Shown piece by piece: positions 1 to 12,589 of a stretch of 64,000 nucleotides of DNA. This DNA comes from Filosporella fistucella (lineage: Eukaryota > Ascomycota > Leotiomycetes > Helotiales). The stretch's first letter is position 1. Each line of letters begins with the position of its first letter. The notes under the pieces are model-generated. The model had not been told where the DNA came from. It was given only the letters and a program-made list of their open reading frames with translations, and ran no database searches. Location of the stretch: assembly GCA_030077755.1 (NCBI GenBank), contig JAQJZZ010000001.1:1945117-2009116 (forward strand). Direction: 5' to 3'. A program made the translations under genes and the position numbers.

Positions 1-3000
1 CAATTTGCAACACAACGCTGTATCTGTCACAGAACTGCCTGCAATCGACTCGAAATGGCTACGCAAAAACTCCGCCCGGGCCTTCGCAGTTCTGGAACCA
101 CTATTAATGTCGCTATATTGGGATCTGAGGGAGGAGTCTCCAGTCCTACAACTTTGGAATACATACATCAAGGCCATATCGTCTCCCGCCATCCTGGAGA
201 TTAAGGTCCATATTGATGCTCTGTCCTCCCTGGCCACGTTATTTGGCACATTACACAAAGTGTGGAATCTGGGTCCGGAGGGCCTGCAGAAATCACAATT
301 ACACCCAACAGACGCCTCGGAAATGACAGTGTCTACAAGATTTTTGAAAAGTTTTGAGGCGCTTGTGCTCACCGCTATTGAAGGCCTCGATGGACAAATG
401 ATGGCTTTCACTGATAAGCTTCTCTCTATTTCGCATGATACTTTTATTCCTGTCCAAACGCCATCACACCAGCCAAGCAAAATGCGTGCGTCGACCCGAT
501 CTCCGTTGCATCATATGTTCCTTCTCCTACTTCAGCCGTCACCCCAACTCGAATATGATCAACAATTTGCCAAAATGACGCATCGCTTATTCTCACCATT
601 TCTTCACGACAAGAGGAAGACAAATAACAAGTCAAAAATGGACTTTGTAAAAGAACTGGTTCAATGGCTCCCATCAGAGTCTACTGAACCTTGCAAACTC
701 ATATGGCAAGTTCTTGCAGATTTTGCTGCCTTAGTTGTGGATCAGAGAAACCCGGAGGGTACTGGCTACGTTGATGAGCCTCTTGGAGGTTACTACCGGG
801 AAATTGTCAGTATTTTAGAGATTGGCGTCTGCCTCTCTCCACAACGGCCGCTTCCAGGATGGAAGACTCTGTTCGAGACTTTGGTCAATTCCGCTACACT
901 CGATGCTGGAGATGCTGGTAAAGCCATCGTCATCATCGAGCCTATTGCGAGAAGCTTTCTGCCGAGAACCACTGGCACTGAGAAGCCCCTGAATGGATTA
1001 TCATACTTCAACGTACTTCTTGGAAAAACAACCTTTCCCCGCGACCGTCAAGCTCTTGATGCAGCCACCAAGCGTATGTGGGGTACCAAGAATGCAGGGC
1101 AGAGAAACACCGGATTTGATCCATACGTTTATCTGTATGAGTACATTCAATTATCATTGGAGACTTCTTACGGGTCTTTTGATAAACAACGGGTGTTAGA
1201 ATACGCAGACACGATTTCGGCGACAGCTAGTATTTTAGGTCGTTGTCCTTCGGAGATGGTCATGGGAGTGCTTACAAAAATCCAGTCAGGTATCGCGTGT
1301 TGGATTATTGACGGCGATGCAAAACTTCGTGGAGCCACCCCACTGTCTAAATCAGTAAGTTGAAATAGATTTATCTTTCTTGCAATACCTAATAATAAAC
1401 CTAGATTACCTCGCTATGGTCTGTGATATGTCAGCTCATCCCGCGACTACGGGATGGTTATTCACACACAAAAATATTAGCTGATCTGGAAGTACTGATT
1501 TGTGCTGGTTTGGAAAGCAAGCATAAGTCGATTGTGAATGCTACAATCAGCATGTGGAATTCCACCTTCGGTTCTTGTCAGAGCGGTTTGGAGTATCCTG
1601 AGCGTGCCAAAGTTGCGTTTCTTAGGTTACGTCCTGTCGCCGATGTTCATCTGCCATTCTTCCCAGAGAGCCTCGAAGACGAAGTTTCTCTTGACCATCG
1701 ACAACCTTCTGATTTTGTTGATAGTCAGGACGAATTGGGCAATCTCTTGATCCCAAAAGCCATATCTTTCTTCAAACCAGCTCCAGAGTCCACTCTGGAG
1801 CCTGTTTCATTTGAGAGGGTGCGGAAATCTACTCCCCAGGTAATAATCGAATTTGGGAAAGCTGGAGCTCGAAAGAGGTCCAGGGAATCCACTCCTGAAG
1901 TCGGAAGGAGGAAGTCTCGGAAGCGAGAAATTACCCCAACAATTCGACACGATGACTCCCAAGTGCAATTTGAGGCAATTCCATCGTCCCCGATGGCCGA
2001 CAGGGTTGTGGACTCTCAGCTTCTGACAGATAATCAGAAAGAGGTTGCTGAACGACAGCGTGCCGAGGCAGCCATGTTTCCTGACCTTAAATCTAGCCCG
2101 AGAACCAGTGAGAGGTCTGCAAGAAAGTCCACGGCTGATCCTGATCTACCACTACACCGTTCGTCTTCAAGACTGCGTGATCAGATTCCACGCGATACTA
2201 GGCAGACCACACCAACGTTACCTATTCCCAGTGACGACGATCATTTCGTCGCGTCTTCTCCTACTCCAACACGGTCCATTCGCGGCGACATAGAGAATCT
2301 CGATCCACCTTCGTCTCCCCCAGAAGATTCAAGGCGCGACCTAGAGCTGAATATTGACGGCGATATTTCATCATCCCCGCCGGAAAGCACTCCGGAACCA
2401 GGCGATGATCCCACCACTGATGCCCAAACATCGTTGAATTCAAATATCATTGAAGTTACCAACCATGCCCCATCGTCGTTCGTACCACCTCTCCCTGAGC
2501 CACACCCTGAACCGCAATCATCTTTCTATCAATCTGTTGTGGAAGATGGGCAGACAGACTTGGTCGCCGCAGATCATGAAGCTGGATCCGAAATCAATCA
2601 CGAAATCCGAAGGACAAATGAAGAAAATGTGTCAGTTACTCACCAGTCAATGGGCGAGCTCGGCAATGACACAACAATAACAATCGATCCATCTGCGCAG
2701 CTTGACCCGTACACTCTTCTCCAGGACACACCATATTCCGACATACAATATGGACCATCTAGTCGAGAGTCTTCTCCCGCAGACGATCCATCTGACCAAC
2801 TCCGGGCTAGTCAATTAGAGCATGAGGAAATGCTGTCTCGTGCTGATTCGGAAGTCCATGTTGACGAAGTTGGGCAGAAACCGCTTGACCCCGAAAACGA
2901 GCCTAGGGGTGCACCCCTGGCAGGTCTCGAACCTATATATGACCCGCAACCCCCAGGAACTCCTGTTCGACTAATACAGAATCTCCACGAGGCCGAGCAA

Positions 3001-4551
3001 TCGCCAAATACACCTGGCTTACAAGAGTTTCAAGATGCTATGTCAAGCCCTGCTTCATCTGATAAACCATTCGAAGACGCGGTTTCCTCCCCACGCCTCA
3101 ATGTCCAGAAAGCCCAAGCAAAGCAGATTTCCTCGCCACTGAGCGAGATTGACGATTCCAGTATGTTGCGGATTATGGATGAGTATGATCAAGAGCTTGT
3201 AGATGGTGCACACAATGTGTCCTTTGTTGAAGACAAAGAGAATCAGCCACACGAGACGCATCACTCTCCCGCAAGAAAATCATCTGCCAATCTTCCGTCA
3301 TCTGACTTTGTGCCAGCAATTATCCCCAGATCTGCAATGCGGGATCATTTCTCTCCACAAACAGAAGTTCGTAAAGACAAAGACATCATTGGTATATCTA
3401 ATGAGCCAAATACATCTTCTCATCCATCTCTTATTCCTGAGACCCCTGCTCCGAAGCAAAACGAACAGCTAGATATTGCGTACTATGATAGCGATGGCGA
3501 AGAAGTTGATATGACTGAGACTATCGTTGTTGATGCCTCTATTCTCGAGCTTGAACAGCGTCGACGTACATTCAAAAGAAGCCCACGCAAGCGTGTTGTG
3601 TCACAGGCGAGGAAGAGGAAATATCAAGATACCCGGGAGGATACAGCGGACACGAGTGAGATTCCTGACAGCCAGGATCCGGATGCTCTTGACCATGGTA
3701 TGATCAATCTCAACAAGAGCTTATGCATCAAACTGACAAAAGTTTCAGCGAGCGCAAGCAAGAGATCTCCGGCCCAGAAGAAGAGAAAGGGTCCAGGACG
3801 ACCAAAGCGGCGATCAGCCATTGAAGAGACTCAAGTACCACAAGAATATGACGAAAACTACAGTTTCTTATCGGTGGACCTCGATGCTTCGATTCCAGAT
3901 TTGGAAATTAGCCCAAGCCCGAATTCATTTGCTACAGAAGAAGAGCTGGTCGGCTCCCAGAACCTTGCTCAAGTCCAAGAGCAGCAGTTTTCTCCACAAA
4001 AAGAATCGTTTCCAGCTACAGAGAACGCAGAGGGAACTTCTGACGAGAAAATTGGCGCCGTTCCGATTGCAGAGGAGGTTCTACATACAGATACCCTGCA
4101 GGTGCTTTCCCCAAGTGATGAACAGGCGGATTTTCCTCGCCCTGAGATTATTGAGGAAACAACACTTGATGGAGAAGAACCAAGCTCAGCACCTGCCAAG
4201 TCCTATGAGGACGAGCAACGCGGCGTGGCGGAGGAGCTTGCGCAACCCCTTGCCAACACGGATTGCGATTCTAGAGAGGAGATTGTTCCTGCTCCTTCGC
4301 AGACAGTCGAATCTGAAATTTTTGCTAGGGAAGAGGCTTTGCGACCCGACTGCATTACTGAGCCTGACCCACAACCACCCATCACAGTACAAAGTATGAA
4401 GGATAAGCTTCAAAGCTTGATCGATGATTTGAAAAGTACGGCATTGAATAAGTTGGAGGTGTATGCATTGGAAGACATGTTTATGGATGCAAAGAGACAA
4501 TTATATGACGCAGAACGGAGAGGACGTCTGTCAACGGAATTGAATGGTTAA
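1..4551 (+). CDS. RIF1: RIF1 homologue, telomere/replication-timing regulator (5' partial)
   Basis: Two exons are visible, <1-1354 and 1405-4551, joined over a 50 bp intron (GTAAGT donor, CTAG acceptor, phase 0). The reading frame is open at the left edge, so the N-terminus lies outside the window; about 1,500 residues are seen. The first part is a helical, HEAT-like segment of the Rif1 N-terminal type, continuing over the splice (ITSLWSVICQLIPRLRDGY). The long middle is acidic, rich in S/T-P sites and probably disordered. A basic patch with an AT-hook-like GPGRPKRR lies at 3790-3813. The last ~45 residues form a conserved-looking helical tail. Rif1 proteins recruit PP1 to limit origin firing and act in telomere length and DNA repair; this role comes from the family. 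I did not find a clear RVxF/SILK pair. Family assignment is fairly sure, exact orthology less so. Confidence 0.8.
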
Positions 4552-5282
4552 GCTGCATGGCGACGGGAGTTTTTTGCTACACTGAGGTTGGGCCGAGGCA
4601 TTGTAAAAAAGGGAATAACTATGTGCATTGAAGGAGTATCACTGGACTTGAGAATGTAGTAAAGATACCAATATGATTGTGTAACATTGTTTGTTTCTCA
4701 TTCTGAGGCTGTGGTGTCCGAACAGGTTTCACATGCCCATCTTTGATGTCATGATTTCCGATTGTGGTGAGATTTTAAGAAGAGAATGCCCAGTACTGCA
4801 GACATTCCTCTGCAGTCTAATGTGCCTATATCGGGCAGAAGGTTGCAAGCCTCCCGTCCCTCGAAGTTCGATGGACCTCATTCGAACGTTCTGCAGAAAA
4901 GGCCAAACACGCTGTGTCCTGGACGCTTTAAGCGCACGTGACTTAGTGTTAGTCAGCCGATACCAACAACTCCCATTAGGCTCAATTGCGGGCAGGAAGC
5001 TTCAGCAGTTTCAGGTGCTGCAAGGGGGTTCCAATTCAGTTCGCTAACATCCCACATACAGCTGACAGAACCCCGCTACAAGAAGGATCCCACCCGACGA
5101 ACGTCTGCTCTCCCCTCTTGCTCTTCATCGACTGTTTCCAATCTCATTTTCGTTCTGAATACCTTCATATCCAACATACCATCAACTGTATCAGAGTAGA
5201 TTCTAGCGCCACGCCATCTTGCTTCTATACATTCCCTGCCAGCCCTCGATCTCCGCGAACCGCATCTCACACTCTATCAACC
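4552..5282. other. Intergenic region, promoter of the epimerase gene
   Basis: No convincing gene. Short open frames at 4691-5047 and 4986-5552 lack family resemblance; the second runs into the epimerase exon in the wrong frame. The stretch 5090-5280 is pyrimidine-rich with CTCTCC and TCTATC runs, as is usual just upstream of fungal start codons. Confidence 0.6.
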
Positions 5283-6373
5283 ATGGTCGACCGCCCAAAG
5301 AAACCATCTGCATTAGCTACTACACCTGGATTGCCGCCACAGGCACAGGTCAATATCTCTCACAACAATTCACGGGTATCGGCCGTTTTGCCAACAGGTG
5401 AAAGTATAGAAGTACTACTCTTTGGCGCGACAATTATCAGTTGGAGGGACGCAAATGGAGAAGAGAAACTCTGGGTTAGCGAAGCGGCGAAGCTTGATGG
5501 AAGTAAGGCTGTACGAGGTGGTGTGCCTTTGGTGTTCCCGGTATGCCTCTGAAACTACAGCTCAATGTCGACTTCTACTAATATTTATGCACCAGGTATT
5601 CGGAACAGCTCCTGACCACCCTGCGACATCAAAGCTCCCTCAACATGGCTTCGCACGAACATCCAGATGGGAGTTTTTGGGAAAGAGTACATCGGAATCA
5701 TCAACACTCTCTTCTTCGTCTGCTGGCGACGATAGCGTGAAGCTGGACTTTGGACTCAGTCCAAGCAACCTAAGCGAAGAGAGCAAGAAAGCCTGGCCGT
5801 ATGCTTTTGGATTGATCTACAGTGTCACACTGGGTAGAGAAGGCTTGACGACAAGTATCGTGGTTAGGAATGAAGGCGAGCAAGCTTGGGAGTTCCAGAC
5901 CTTAATGCATACATACTTGAGAGTTAAGGTACGTTTCACTGTGCTATGGTCGGACTATCTACTGACACTACGCGCAGGACATATCGAAGGTATCTATCAC
6001 GGGCGTGGAGAGCTCTCCTTATACCGACAAGGTTCTTGGGCCGACAGCCAATGGAAAACCATACGAGTCTCCTGCCGGTGCTTTATCTATTTCAAGCAAG
6101 GTGGACCGAGTCTATACACCTGCTGGAGGACCCAGTGCAGCTGTCATCGTCAGCGAAGGAGGCAAGAAGAAGTATGGAGTTGTCAGGGATAATTTGAATG
6201 AGGTCGTAGTGTGGAATCCATGGAAGGAGGACGCAGAGGGGATCAGCGACTTCGCTCCAAAAGACGGATATAAGGAGATGATTTGTGTGGAGGCTGGAGC
6301 TGTCAAGGGCTGGCAGAAGTTGGAAGCTGGCGAGACTTTCGAGGGTGGGCAGGTTATTATGGCTGCAAACTGA
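5283..6373 (+). CDS. Glucose-6-phosphate 1-epimerase (aldose 1-epimerase family)
   Basis: Three exons, 5283-5540, 5596-5928 and 5978-6373, give 328 residues, the usual size for the YMR099C-type hexose-6-phosphate mutarotase. The enzyme interconverts alpha and beta anomers of glucose-6-phosphate in the cytosol. The start CCATGG at 5283 is preceded by a pyrimidine-rich leader. The sequence has the galactose-mutarotase-like beta fold signature: FGATIISW near residue 48, RGGVPLVFPVFG across the first splice, LPQHGFAR with the candidate catalytic His103, and a C-terminal CVEAGAV with the candidate catalytic Glu302. Intron phases are 0 and 0, and every join restores the conserved sequence. Convergent with the downstream permease. 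A housekeeping gene with no oddities. Confidence 0.9.
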
Positions 6374-6876
6374 GAGCTGAAAAGAGAGCGGAGAAGTGAG
6401 TCAGCTGCGCCGGGAGCTGATTGAAACAGAGACGATGATCACGACTGGCTGATGATGCTTATGGGTCAATTACAGCATACATGGATGGAATACTGAATGC
6501 GGATTACGGAGGGTAGCAATGATAGGACTTTGGATTAGAAATTTGATGTGGCTCAGACTCAATAGAAAGATTCTTATTGTGCTGAACCTGGCCTCGAGTC
6601 ATGCGTTTGTCGACGCGTGTATTGGAAGTCGTCAGAACAATGTCGTCAATCAGCTTGATCCACATTTCGCGTGCTTTATTTTCCACGCTTCCATGCCGTA
6701 TAATACATGTCATACCCCTCACTCCACATACGATCATAGCAATAGAATCATGTTCATGTAGAATTCTTGATGATCACATAAGTCTTAAATGGTTTTGCAC
6801 TATCATTCGATTATTAAATCTTCAACCTCAGTCTCCATATCTCTTGTCATAGTAACCTCCTCCTTGGAACCGTTTC
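6374..6876. other. Convergent intergenic region
   Basis: 3' flanks of two convergent genes. No gene is seen; the small overlapping open frames at 6504-6852 on both strands have no family features. A TGAGTCAGC element at 6397-6405 is a chance-level bZIP-like match. Confidence 0.5.
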
Positions 6877-8709
6877 CTAGATGACATAGCGGAAGAAGAC
6901 CTAGTGGCGCATGGAATTAGCAATTTGCTGCATGAAGGAAGATCTCCGAGAGAACTTACATTCTTTTTGTCAGTGACATTTTCAAATCCTTGAATTCTGC
7001 TTTCCTCCCTCATTGCCTCGATTTCTTCTTCGCTCTTACCCTCGAGGGCTCGGTCACGCTTCTTGTTTTCCATCTGATAGAGAAAACGCAGAGTCAAATT
7101 GAACACGATATTCAAAATAAAACCAATGAGCATAGCCACAATTCCGCCGTGGTAGGACGGAGCTTGCGCTGCTTTGAAGCATTGAGGGCCTAACAATGTC
7201 AGTCCTGACACGTTCCAGTCACACAAAGTTTACTTACCAACAATCTGACCCACACAATACATTACAAAGACCATGGCTGAGGCCATACTCTTCTTCGTGG
7301 TACCTGCAACGTTTGTTGCCAGTAGACCAAGAAGGACCATGAAGCCGGTTGGATATCCAGCTAGTAGCCACACACCGACCAATCGGCCCCATTTATTCCC
7401 CGTATCCAGCTGATTGATCAAGACTGTTCCAATGATGGGTGGAATCATGGCAACCGATCCAACAATCAGTCTTGCATTTGGCAACTTCGTTTGAGCATAT
7501 CCACCAAGCAAGGTGAAGACTGCTTGAAGAAAGGAGAGCGGCATATTCATCAAGGTAGTTTGAAGTGAAGTGAAGCCAAATCCCTTGATAATGATACTTC
7601 CAAAGCTCAATCCTCCTGATGCAACAGCATTGACGAATGAGATCAAAGCCAGGAGTATAATCTTTGGATCGAGAAGGGCTTCAATTGCTTGCTCCTTCAC
7701 AAAAGTCTTGCTCTTGGTTCCTGTCTTATTCTCCACTACACGTTGAATAGCGACCACTCTTTCTTCCTCTGTCAACCATTTCGTAGTCGCTGGGTTGTCC
7801 GGTACAACTAGAATGAACAGGACTCCCCAGACAATAGTAAAAGCTCCTAAGATGATGAAAATCAATTTCCATGTGGCGATGCTTCCTTCGATATGTCCAA
7901 TTCCGAAAGTGATCAGACCACCGATTGTGCCAAAGAAACCCAAAAAAGACACCCAGATTGCAGATCGTGATGCTTGTTCCTCTCTCGTCCACCAGATACC
8001 AGTAATGGCAACGAAGCCTGGTGAGATGGTAGCTTCAAAGACACCGAGCAAGAATCGAACGGTTGCGAGAGATGCGAAGGAGGAACATGCAGCAGTTACC
8101 ATAAGAATACTGGCCCAGAGGATAATATTGACTATATAGATCAGAGAACGCAACTTTGGCGGAGAAAAGGGAGCATACTTCCAAGGAATTTGGCAATAGG
8201 GAATCTTTGCAATAGAGCTACACCTGGATACTCGGCGAACATGTAACCAAAGTAGAAGATGGATCTGGACATTTATGAGCGGCTGGATTGGTGTTCGTTT
8301 CGAGGTACTCACGAAGCCCATGAATAGTCCTGCCCAACTAGATGATTATCCGCAATGATTCCGAATACACTCGAGTATCCCAAAGTGGTTTTATCCAGGA
8401 ATTGCAAACCTTTTTAATTTGTTAGATCTTTCGACGCACTTTTAAGGATATTGAATACTAACCATAGGTAATGCACAGAAAGGGTAAGATGTACATATCA
8501 ATCTTTCTCAGTACCCTCTTCGATATTTCTGCTTCGGCTGGCCCACTTGCTAGGGCTTGAGCAGCCAACTCTCCAGCTTCATCATCTATATGGTGATCAT
8601 TCTTCTGAAAGTCTTCGGCATCGTTTTCGTTCAGGACGGCGATCTTTTCGTTTGCCGAAGTATAATTTTCAGCATCGCCAGCTGTGGCTATCTCTTCTGG
8701 TGACCCCAT
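6877..8709 (-). CDS. Dal5-like MFS permease (allantoate/anion:cation symporter family)
   Basis: Six exons on the minus strand, complement(join(6877..6900, 6960..7189, 7238..8131, 8179..8264, 8313..8409, 8463..8709)), give 525 residues. All phases agree and the joins rebuild the family hallmarks: LPFLCITYGLQFLDKTTLGYSS near TM1, SSIFYFGYMFAEYPGVALLQRFPIAKFLG, VRFLLGVFEATISPGFVAI, and the C-terminal TDKKNVFFRYVI. That last motif resembles the FRYVL end of this family and comes from a terminal exon of 24 bp. About 12 membrane segments are expected. The N-terminus (about 60 residues) is acidic and cytosolic. Members import allantoate, nicotinate, pantothenate, biotin precursors and similar anions; the substrate here is unknown. 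It lies outside the triterpenoid cluster, so a link with it is speculative. Confidence 0.88.
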
Positions 8710-9108
8710 TTTTATAATATACTTTATGGACAGACAGTAATAGACAGCGACTGAGAGAGACGAAACAGTGAAGGAAACAAGTCAAAGTACATTCGAGATC
8801 AAATAAATCGGTGATATTCGCAGCCCACTTTTGACACGCGAGATCGTTGCCCGCATCCTTACCATGTTTAGACAGGTGCGCCCGACATTGCCCCAGATAT
8901 CGTGGTTCTCTACCAGAATGCTGGGAAAACCGTCGCGTGGGAAATTAAATGGATTCTGTGATAAGATAGATGAAGCCTCAAGAATGGGGAAGTGGACGAA
9001 CTGGTCGGGGCTCGGATGTCGCCTAGATAGGGGAGATTTAGAGGACGTGGATTCGATCACATGATGAAATTGGTATGTACTTAGAAACTTTCAGTCTCAG
9101 TGATCTGA
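8710..9108. other. Upstream region of the permease gene
   Basis: Divergent flank between the permease start and the inverted-repeat element. Complementary open frames at 8782-9064 on both strands are of equal quality and match no family I know. No gene called. Confidence 0.45.
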
Positions 9109-9407
9109 TAATCGCCGGTCCCTCCGCCCTTCCTTCGTGCCTCTTTTTGAGAGTCGGTCCATTTTGGATGTCTTTTTTTTTTTTTTAGGATATCATGTAC
9201 CTCTGTTTTTGGGATGCTATAAGTACCTTATTAGGTGGACCGTGCATACCAGGACACGATTTTGTGTTGGATTTTGCACAAAAAAGTCCACACGTAACTA
9301 AGCGATTTTGCCCTGCGATTATTAGGACATCCTAAAAAATAAGACATCCTAGATAGACAAGCTTTCAGAGAGAGGCACGAAGGAAGAAACGGAAGGACCG
9401 GCGATTA
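9109..9407. mobile_element. MITE-like inverted-repeat element with TA flanks
   Basis: The left arm begins ATCGCCGGTCC at 9111 and the right arm ends GGACCGGCGAT at 9405. The arms pair for about 40 bp with few mismatches, and a second block of pairing follows: GGATGTC with a T-run and AGGATATC on the left, against AGGACATCCT with AAGACATCCTAG on the right. The arms together cover about 80 bp each. A TA dinucleotide abuts both ends (9109-9110 and 9406-9407), as expected for Tc1/mariner or Stowaway-type target duplication. There is no coding capacity in the ~300 bp. The extent of mismatch suggests an old copy. The TA duplication is short and could be chance. Confidence 0.7.
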
Positions 9408-9697
9408 TTGGGTCCGGAGTGGGAAAAAAAACTATATTCATATGAAGTTTGATGTTGTCCTCATGAAATACTAGATTTCGGTGTAAATCGACCTTTAGGT
9501 GGAGCCAACCAAAGCTCGTTCTCTTCAAAAAGCCTTACTGTTTGATAATGCTTGTAATCTCTAACCCCTCTCATCGTTGATTGCCATCATTATCAACTGG
9601 CCACCACCATTTTGATAGCACACGCTTGGCGCAAGGAAAACCTTCGTACCTTTATTTCGCAGACAATGTCTGAATCTTCCTTCTGAAATAGGGACTT

Positions 9698-10186
9698 CTA
9701 TGCCAGGAAAAATCCCAGCGGTGCAACCAAGAAGAAAGCGATTCCGGGTATCAAGTGGTGCTTATATGCACCTTTCCTCCCATGCCAGAAAGTAGCAGCC
9801 GCATCTCCCCCAGCCACAAGTGCTGCCGAAAGCGTTACAACAGTACTCAACGCCTTCATTTCATTCATCCAAAGCAATGCCAACACTGAAACACCAAGTG
9901 CTGTTTCTCGTCCAGCAAAAGCAGTCATCCAGCCCACACCAGCTTCGAATTGACGACTTGGACTGAAGCTGGAGCTGCGAGGTTTGGTTTTCAGCCCATT
10001 GACCGATTCATTGTTACCTCGGATTGGAATGCCGAAGTTTGTGGCAAGCAGAACGGGATTAAAAATTGCGAAGATGCCCGTTGCTGTCATTGTGATACCG
10101 AGGAGACAGCATGCTGAGCGGAAAATGGGTAGGAAGATGTTGGAATGTGAGGTGATGAAGTCTTGGAAGGGGGAAATAGACGACAT
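9698..10186 (-). CDS. DUF4267 family membrane protein
   Basis: Intronless, 162 residues. Four hydrophobic segments are visible: about 20-45 (SACCLLGITMTATGIFAIF), 85-105 (FAGRETALGVSVLALLWM), 110-130 (STVVTLSAALVAGGDAAATF) and 143-162. The pattern of an A-G-R-E turn, a polar GD in the third helix and a small K-H-H loop is that of the DUF4267 proteins common next to fungal metabolic genes. No enzymatic role is established for the family. It sits beside the P450 at the cluster edge but reads in the same direction with 608 bp between, so membership is uncertain. Confidence 0.75.
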   Translation of the reverse strand: MSSISPFQDFITSHSNIFLPIFRSACCLLGITMTATGIFAIFNPVLLATNFGIPIRGNNESVNGLKTKPRSSSFSPSRQFEAGVGWMTAFAGRETALGVSVLALLWMNEMKALSTVVTLSAALVAGGDAAATFWHGRKGAYKHHLIPGIAFFLVAPLGFFLA

Positions 10187-10794
10187 TTTGAAAATTGGAG
10201 TATATGTTCGATATTTGTTTGCACTCAGGATGGATGGGGGATATCACCGTGATGAGACAATTCGGGGGGTTCTGATTCATTCAATTTATCCAGCGATAGA
10301 AACACTCCGGCAGTGATTCTAGGTAACTTTGTGCTGCCCAGAAGGAGTTGTAAGGTGGCAAGTCATGTCGGATCTTACGACCACTCGGCTTGCCTTCACG
10401 TAAATCCACTTTATTCCTACGCTGCGTATGTGGATACTCTGCATGCAGTGGAGACTGTCTTGACTGTGCCGCCTCACCTGCGGCATTTAGATCAGACCAA
10501 TGCATGCTTTAAATGCGGGTGGAGGGATCACTAAAGATTGACCGCCTGGCGTACTAAATTCCAGGGTCTGACCGAGCGTGCAGAAGTGCGGATTATCATC
10601 GTCGATACTTTTCGGACATGGGATTTTTAAATCTGCACCGAGGTGGGACATGGTGGATCCAGAAGGGGGAGGGGTAAATCTTTGCCAGTCTACCTGCTGC
10701 TTCACTTCGGTGTAGAAATTCCCCGCGGAAAGTGAAAATTTATCATTCATTTAAATCATAATATCTGAGGTAATGATAGTTGAGGATACTCTAT
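10187..10794. other. Intergenic region, no gene seen
   Basis: Promoter side of the DUF4267 gene and 3' flank of the P450. Small open frames at 10313-10534 and 10487-10750 have no recognisable domain and no splice context. Confidence 0.5.
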
Positions 10795-12589
10795 TTATAA
10801 ACTCTGCCCAATCTTCCTCCTCCGTACTCTAATAACAGCAGACATAGGAGGCAAAGCTGCGTCTCCAACAACTCCAGTCTGCGGCCGAGGACCATCATGC
10901 TCTATATCATAATGTATTGTTATATATGCCATCATAATTTTCAACAGCTGTACAGCGAACCATCTTCCAGGGCTGTCTCATTCATCAGTAACTCCCTGGA
11001 AGTGTTTTGAAACTTGACCTACCATGCATGACGACCGTAACCAAATCCCAGATATGTAGAGGTTGGCTGTCCTGCACTCAAGTCATCGAGATAAGATCGA
11101 GATTTTGAGGACACTGTCTTTTCAGTTTCCAAGTTATCTGCTTCCAATTTTGACTTCGCAGCACTTCTTGGCCGCTCGTCCTTCATTTTCACAAACCTGA
11201 AAGGGTCGTACATTTGAGCGTTCGGATAGAATCTCTCGTCCATATGGAGGCCAAGCACAGGTATGCCCAACCAACCACCTTTCGGGATATGAGTTCCGTC
11301 TGGGAGGTTGAGCCCCTCAGTCCGGAGTACCTCTTTGGTCAAACCTTTAATCAGAATTGGATGATACCGCAGACTTTCACGAATTGTACTGTCCAGAAGA
11401 GTCATTCCTTTGAATACTGCGCCATCATTCCAATCTCGATTGAGTTTAAGAGCATCCACCGCCTCCTCGCGCAGAGTTTCGTATGCATCCATTTCGATAG
11501 GACAACAGATGACATCGAGCAGAAGATTCGAAGCTTGAATGATGGTGGAGGATAATGCTGCGAATCCCTGAAAATGTGAGATTTGAGTTGAGAACCAGAT
11601 GCGGAGGCTTACTCACCATCAACATTATCCATTCAGCGAGCGTACTCGAGTCGGGTGTTCTTTGGGTCTTGCTCATTTTTGCAGACACTTTCGCGGATTG
11701 CATGATGAAATCATAGTTGTTCTCGCCCGCTTTCATCTGGTCTTCCTTGTCCAAAGCTGTCAATTGTCTCTTCACCTCTGGCACGAGAGCTTGTAAGGTC
11801 TTCCATCTATAGTAGCGAAGTGGCAGATTAAACAACGGTACCAGAAGTCCCTTCAAGACCCTTGGAAGCTCGCCAATGACAATTGTGCCCACTCCCATAG
11901 CAAGTACGTATTTTTGAAATGTAACGAGAAATCCTGGATCTAGCCCTAAAGGCAGGCCGAAGAACACTCGACTCATGGCGGGTACAATGATCTCTTGCAT
12001 ACTGCTGTATACATTGATCGATTTCCACTCGTCCTCATTTGCGCCAAATACTTCATCGGTTTTGCGTTTGATTTCCTCGTACATTGGAGCTTGTATCATA
12101 TCCAATTTCCTATTCAGACTGTCTCCAGCAACACGACCTAGAAAAAATGACGTAGAGTTGAACTCAACTCCTTTGTGAAGATATCGTACTGCATGACGCT
12201 CCTTTCGTATTTCGGCACTGGACATGACAGAATCCGGCTGTTCAGCAAACCACTTCACCATTTCTGGAGGAAGCATGACTTCTTGTTGGAAACTCGGCTC
12301 ATGTATTAGGAAGGGTCTCCCATTCTTGGAGTACTATGTAGACATAAGCTTGGGGTATTTTGTTATATCTCTCGCAATTGACTACCTGGTTATAGCCCTC
12401 GGAAAGAGTGGTTACTCCATTTCTCAGCTGCCTGATTCCAGCTCTCGTCGACTTGAATAACTCATTCCTTACACCAACGACCGGAATTGATTTGGGAAAA
12501 TTTATGGGACGATTGTATGACTGAAAAGCGACGAGATAAACGAACAGTAACAAAAACGGTAACACAAGCAAGAGACCATAGATCCCCAT
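10795..12589 (-). CDS. Cytochrome P450 (cluster P450 no. 1)
   Basis: Four exons, complement(join(10795..10972, 11023..11567, 11617..12333, 12386..12589)), give 547 residues. The N-terminal anchor is MGIYGLLLVLPFLLLFVYLVAF. The K-helix motif is ESLR (DSTIRESLRYHP), and the haem-binding loop FGYGRHACPGRWF is rebuilt across the last intron, with Cys489 as thiolate ligand. The I-helix region follows the third exon start (GFAALSSTIIQAS) and lacks the common AGT(T/S), which also occurs in other fungal biosynthetic P450s. It starts 1,382 bp from the divergent cyclase-glycosyltransferase, so the two could share a promoter. In enfumafungin-type pathways, P450s hydroxylate the triterpene skeleton and may cleave ring E; which step this one does is not inferable. 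Splice phases agree throughout. Confidence 0.92.

Noticed and set aside
3821..4399. 192-codon frame inside RIF1 exon 2
   Set aside because: Shadow of the RIF1 frame; basic, low-complexity product with no family resemblance.
4986..5552. 188-codon frame running into the epimerase exon
   Set aside because: Only its end coincides with the epimerase exon; the upstream part is leader sequence, and the ATG at 5283 gives the family N-terminus.
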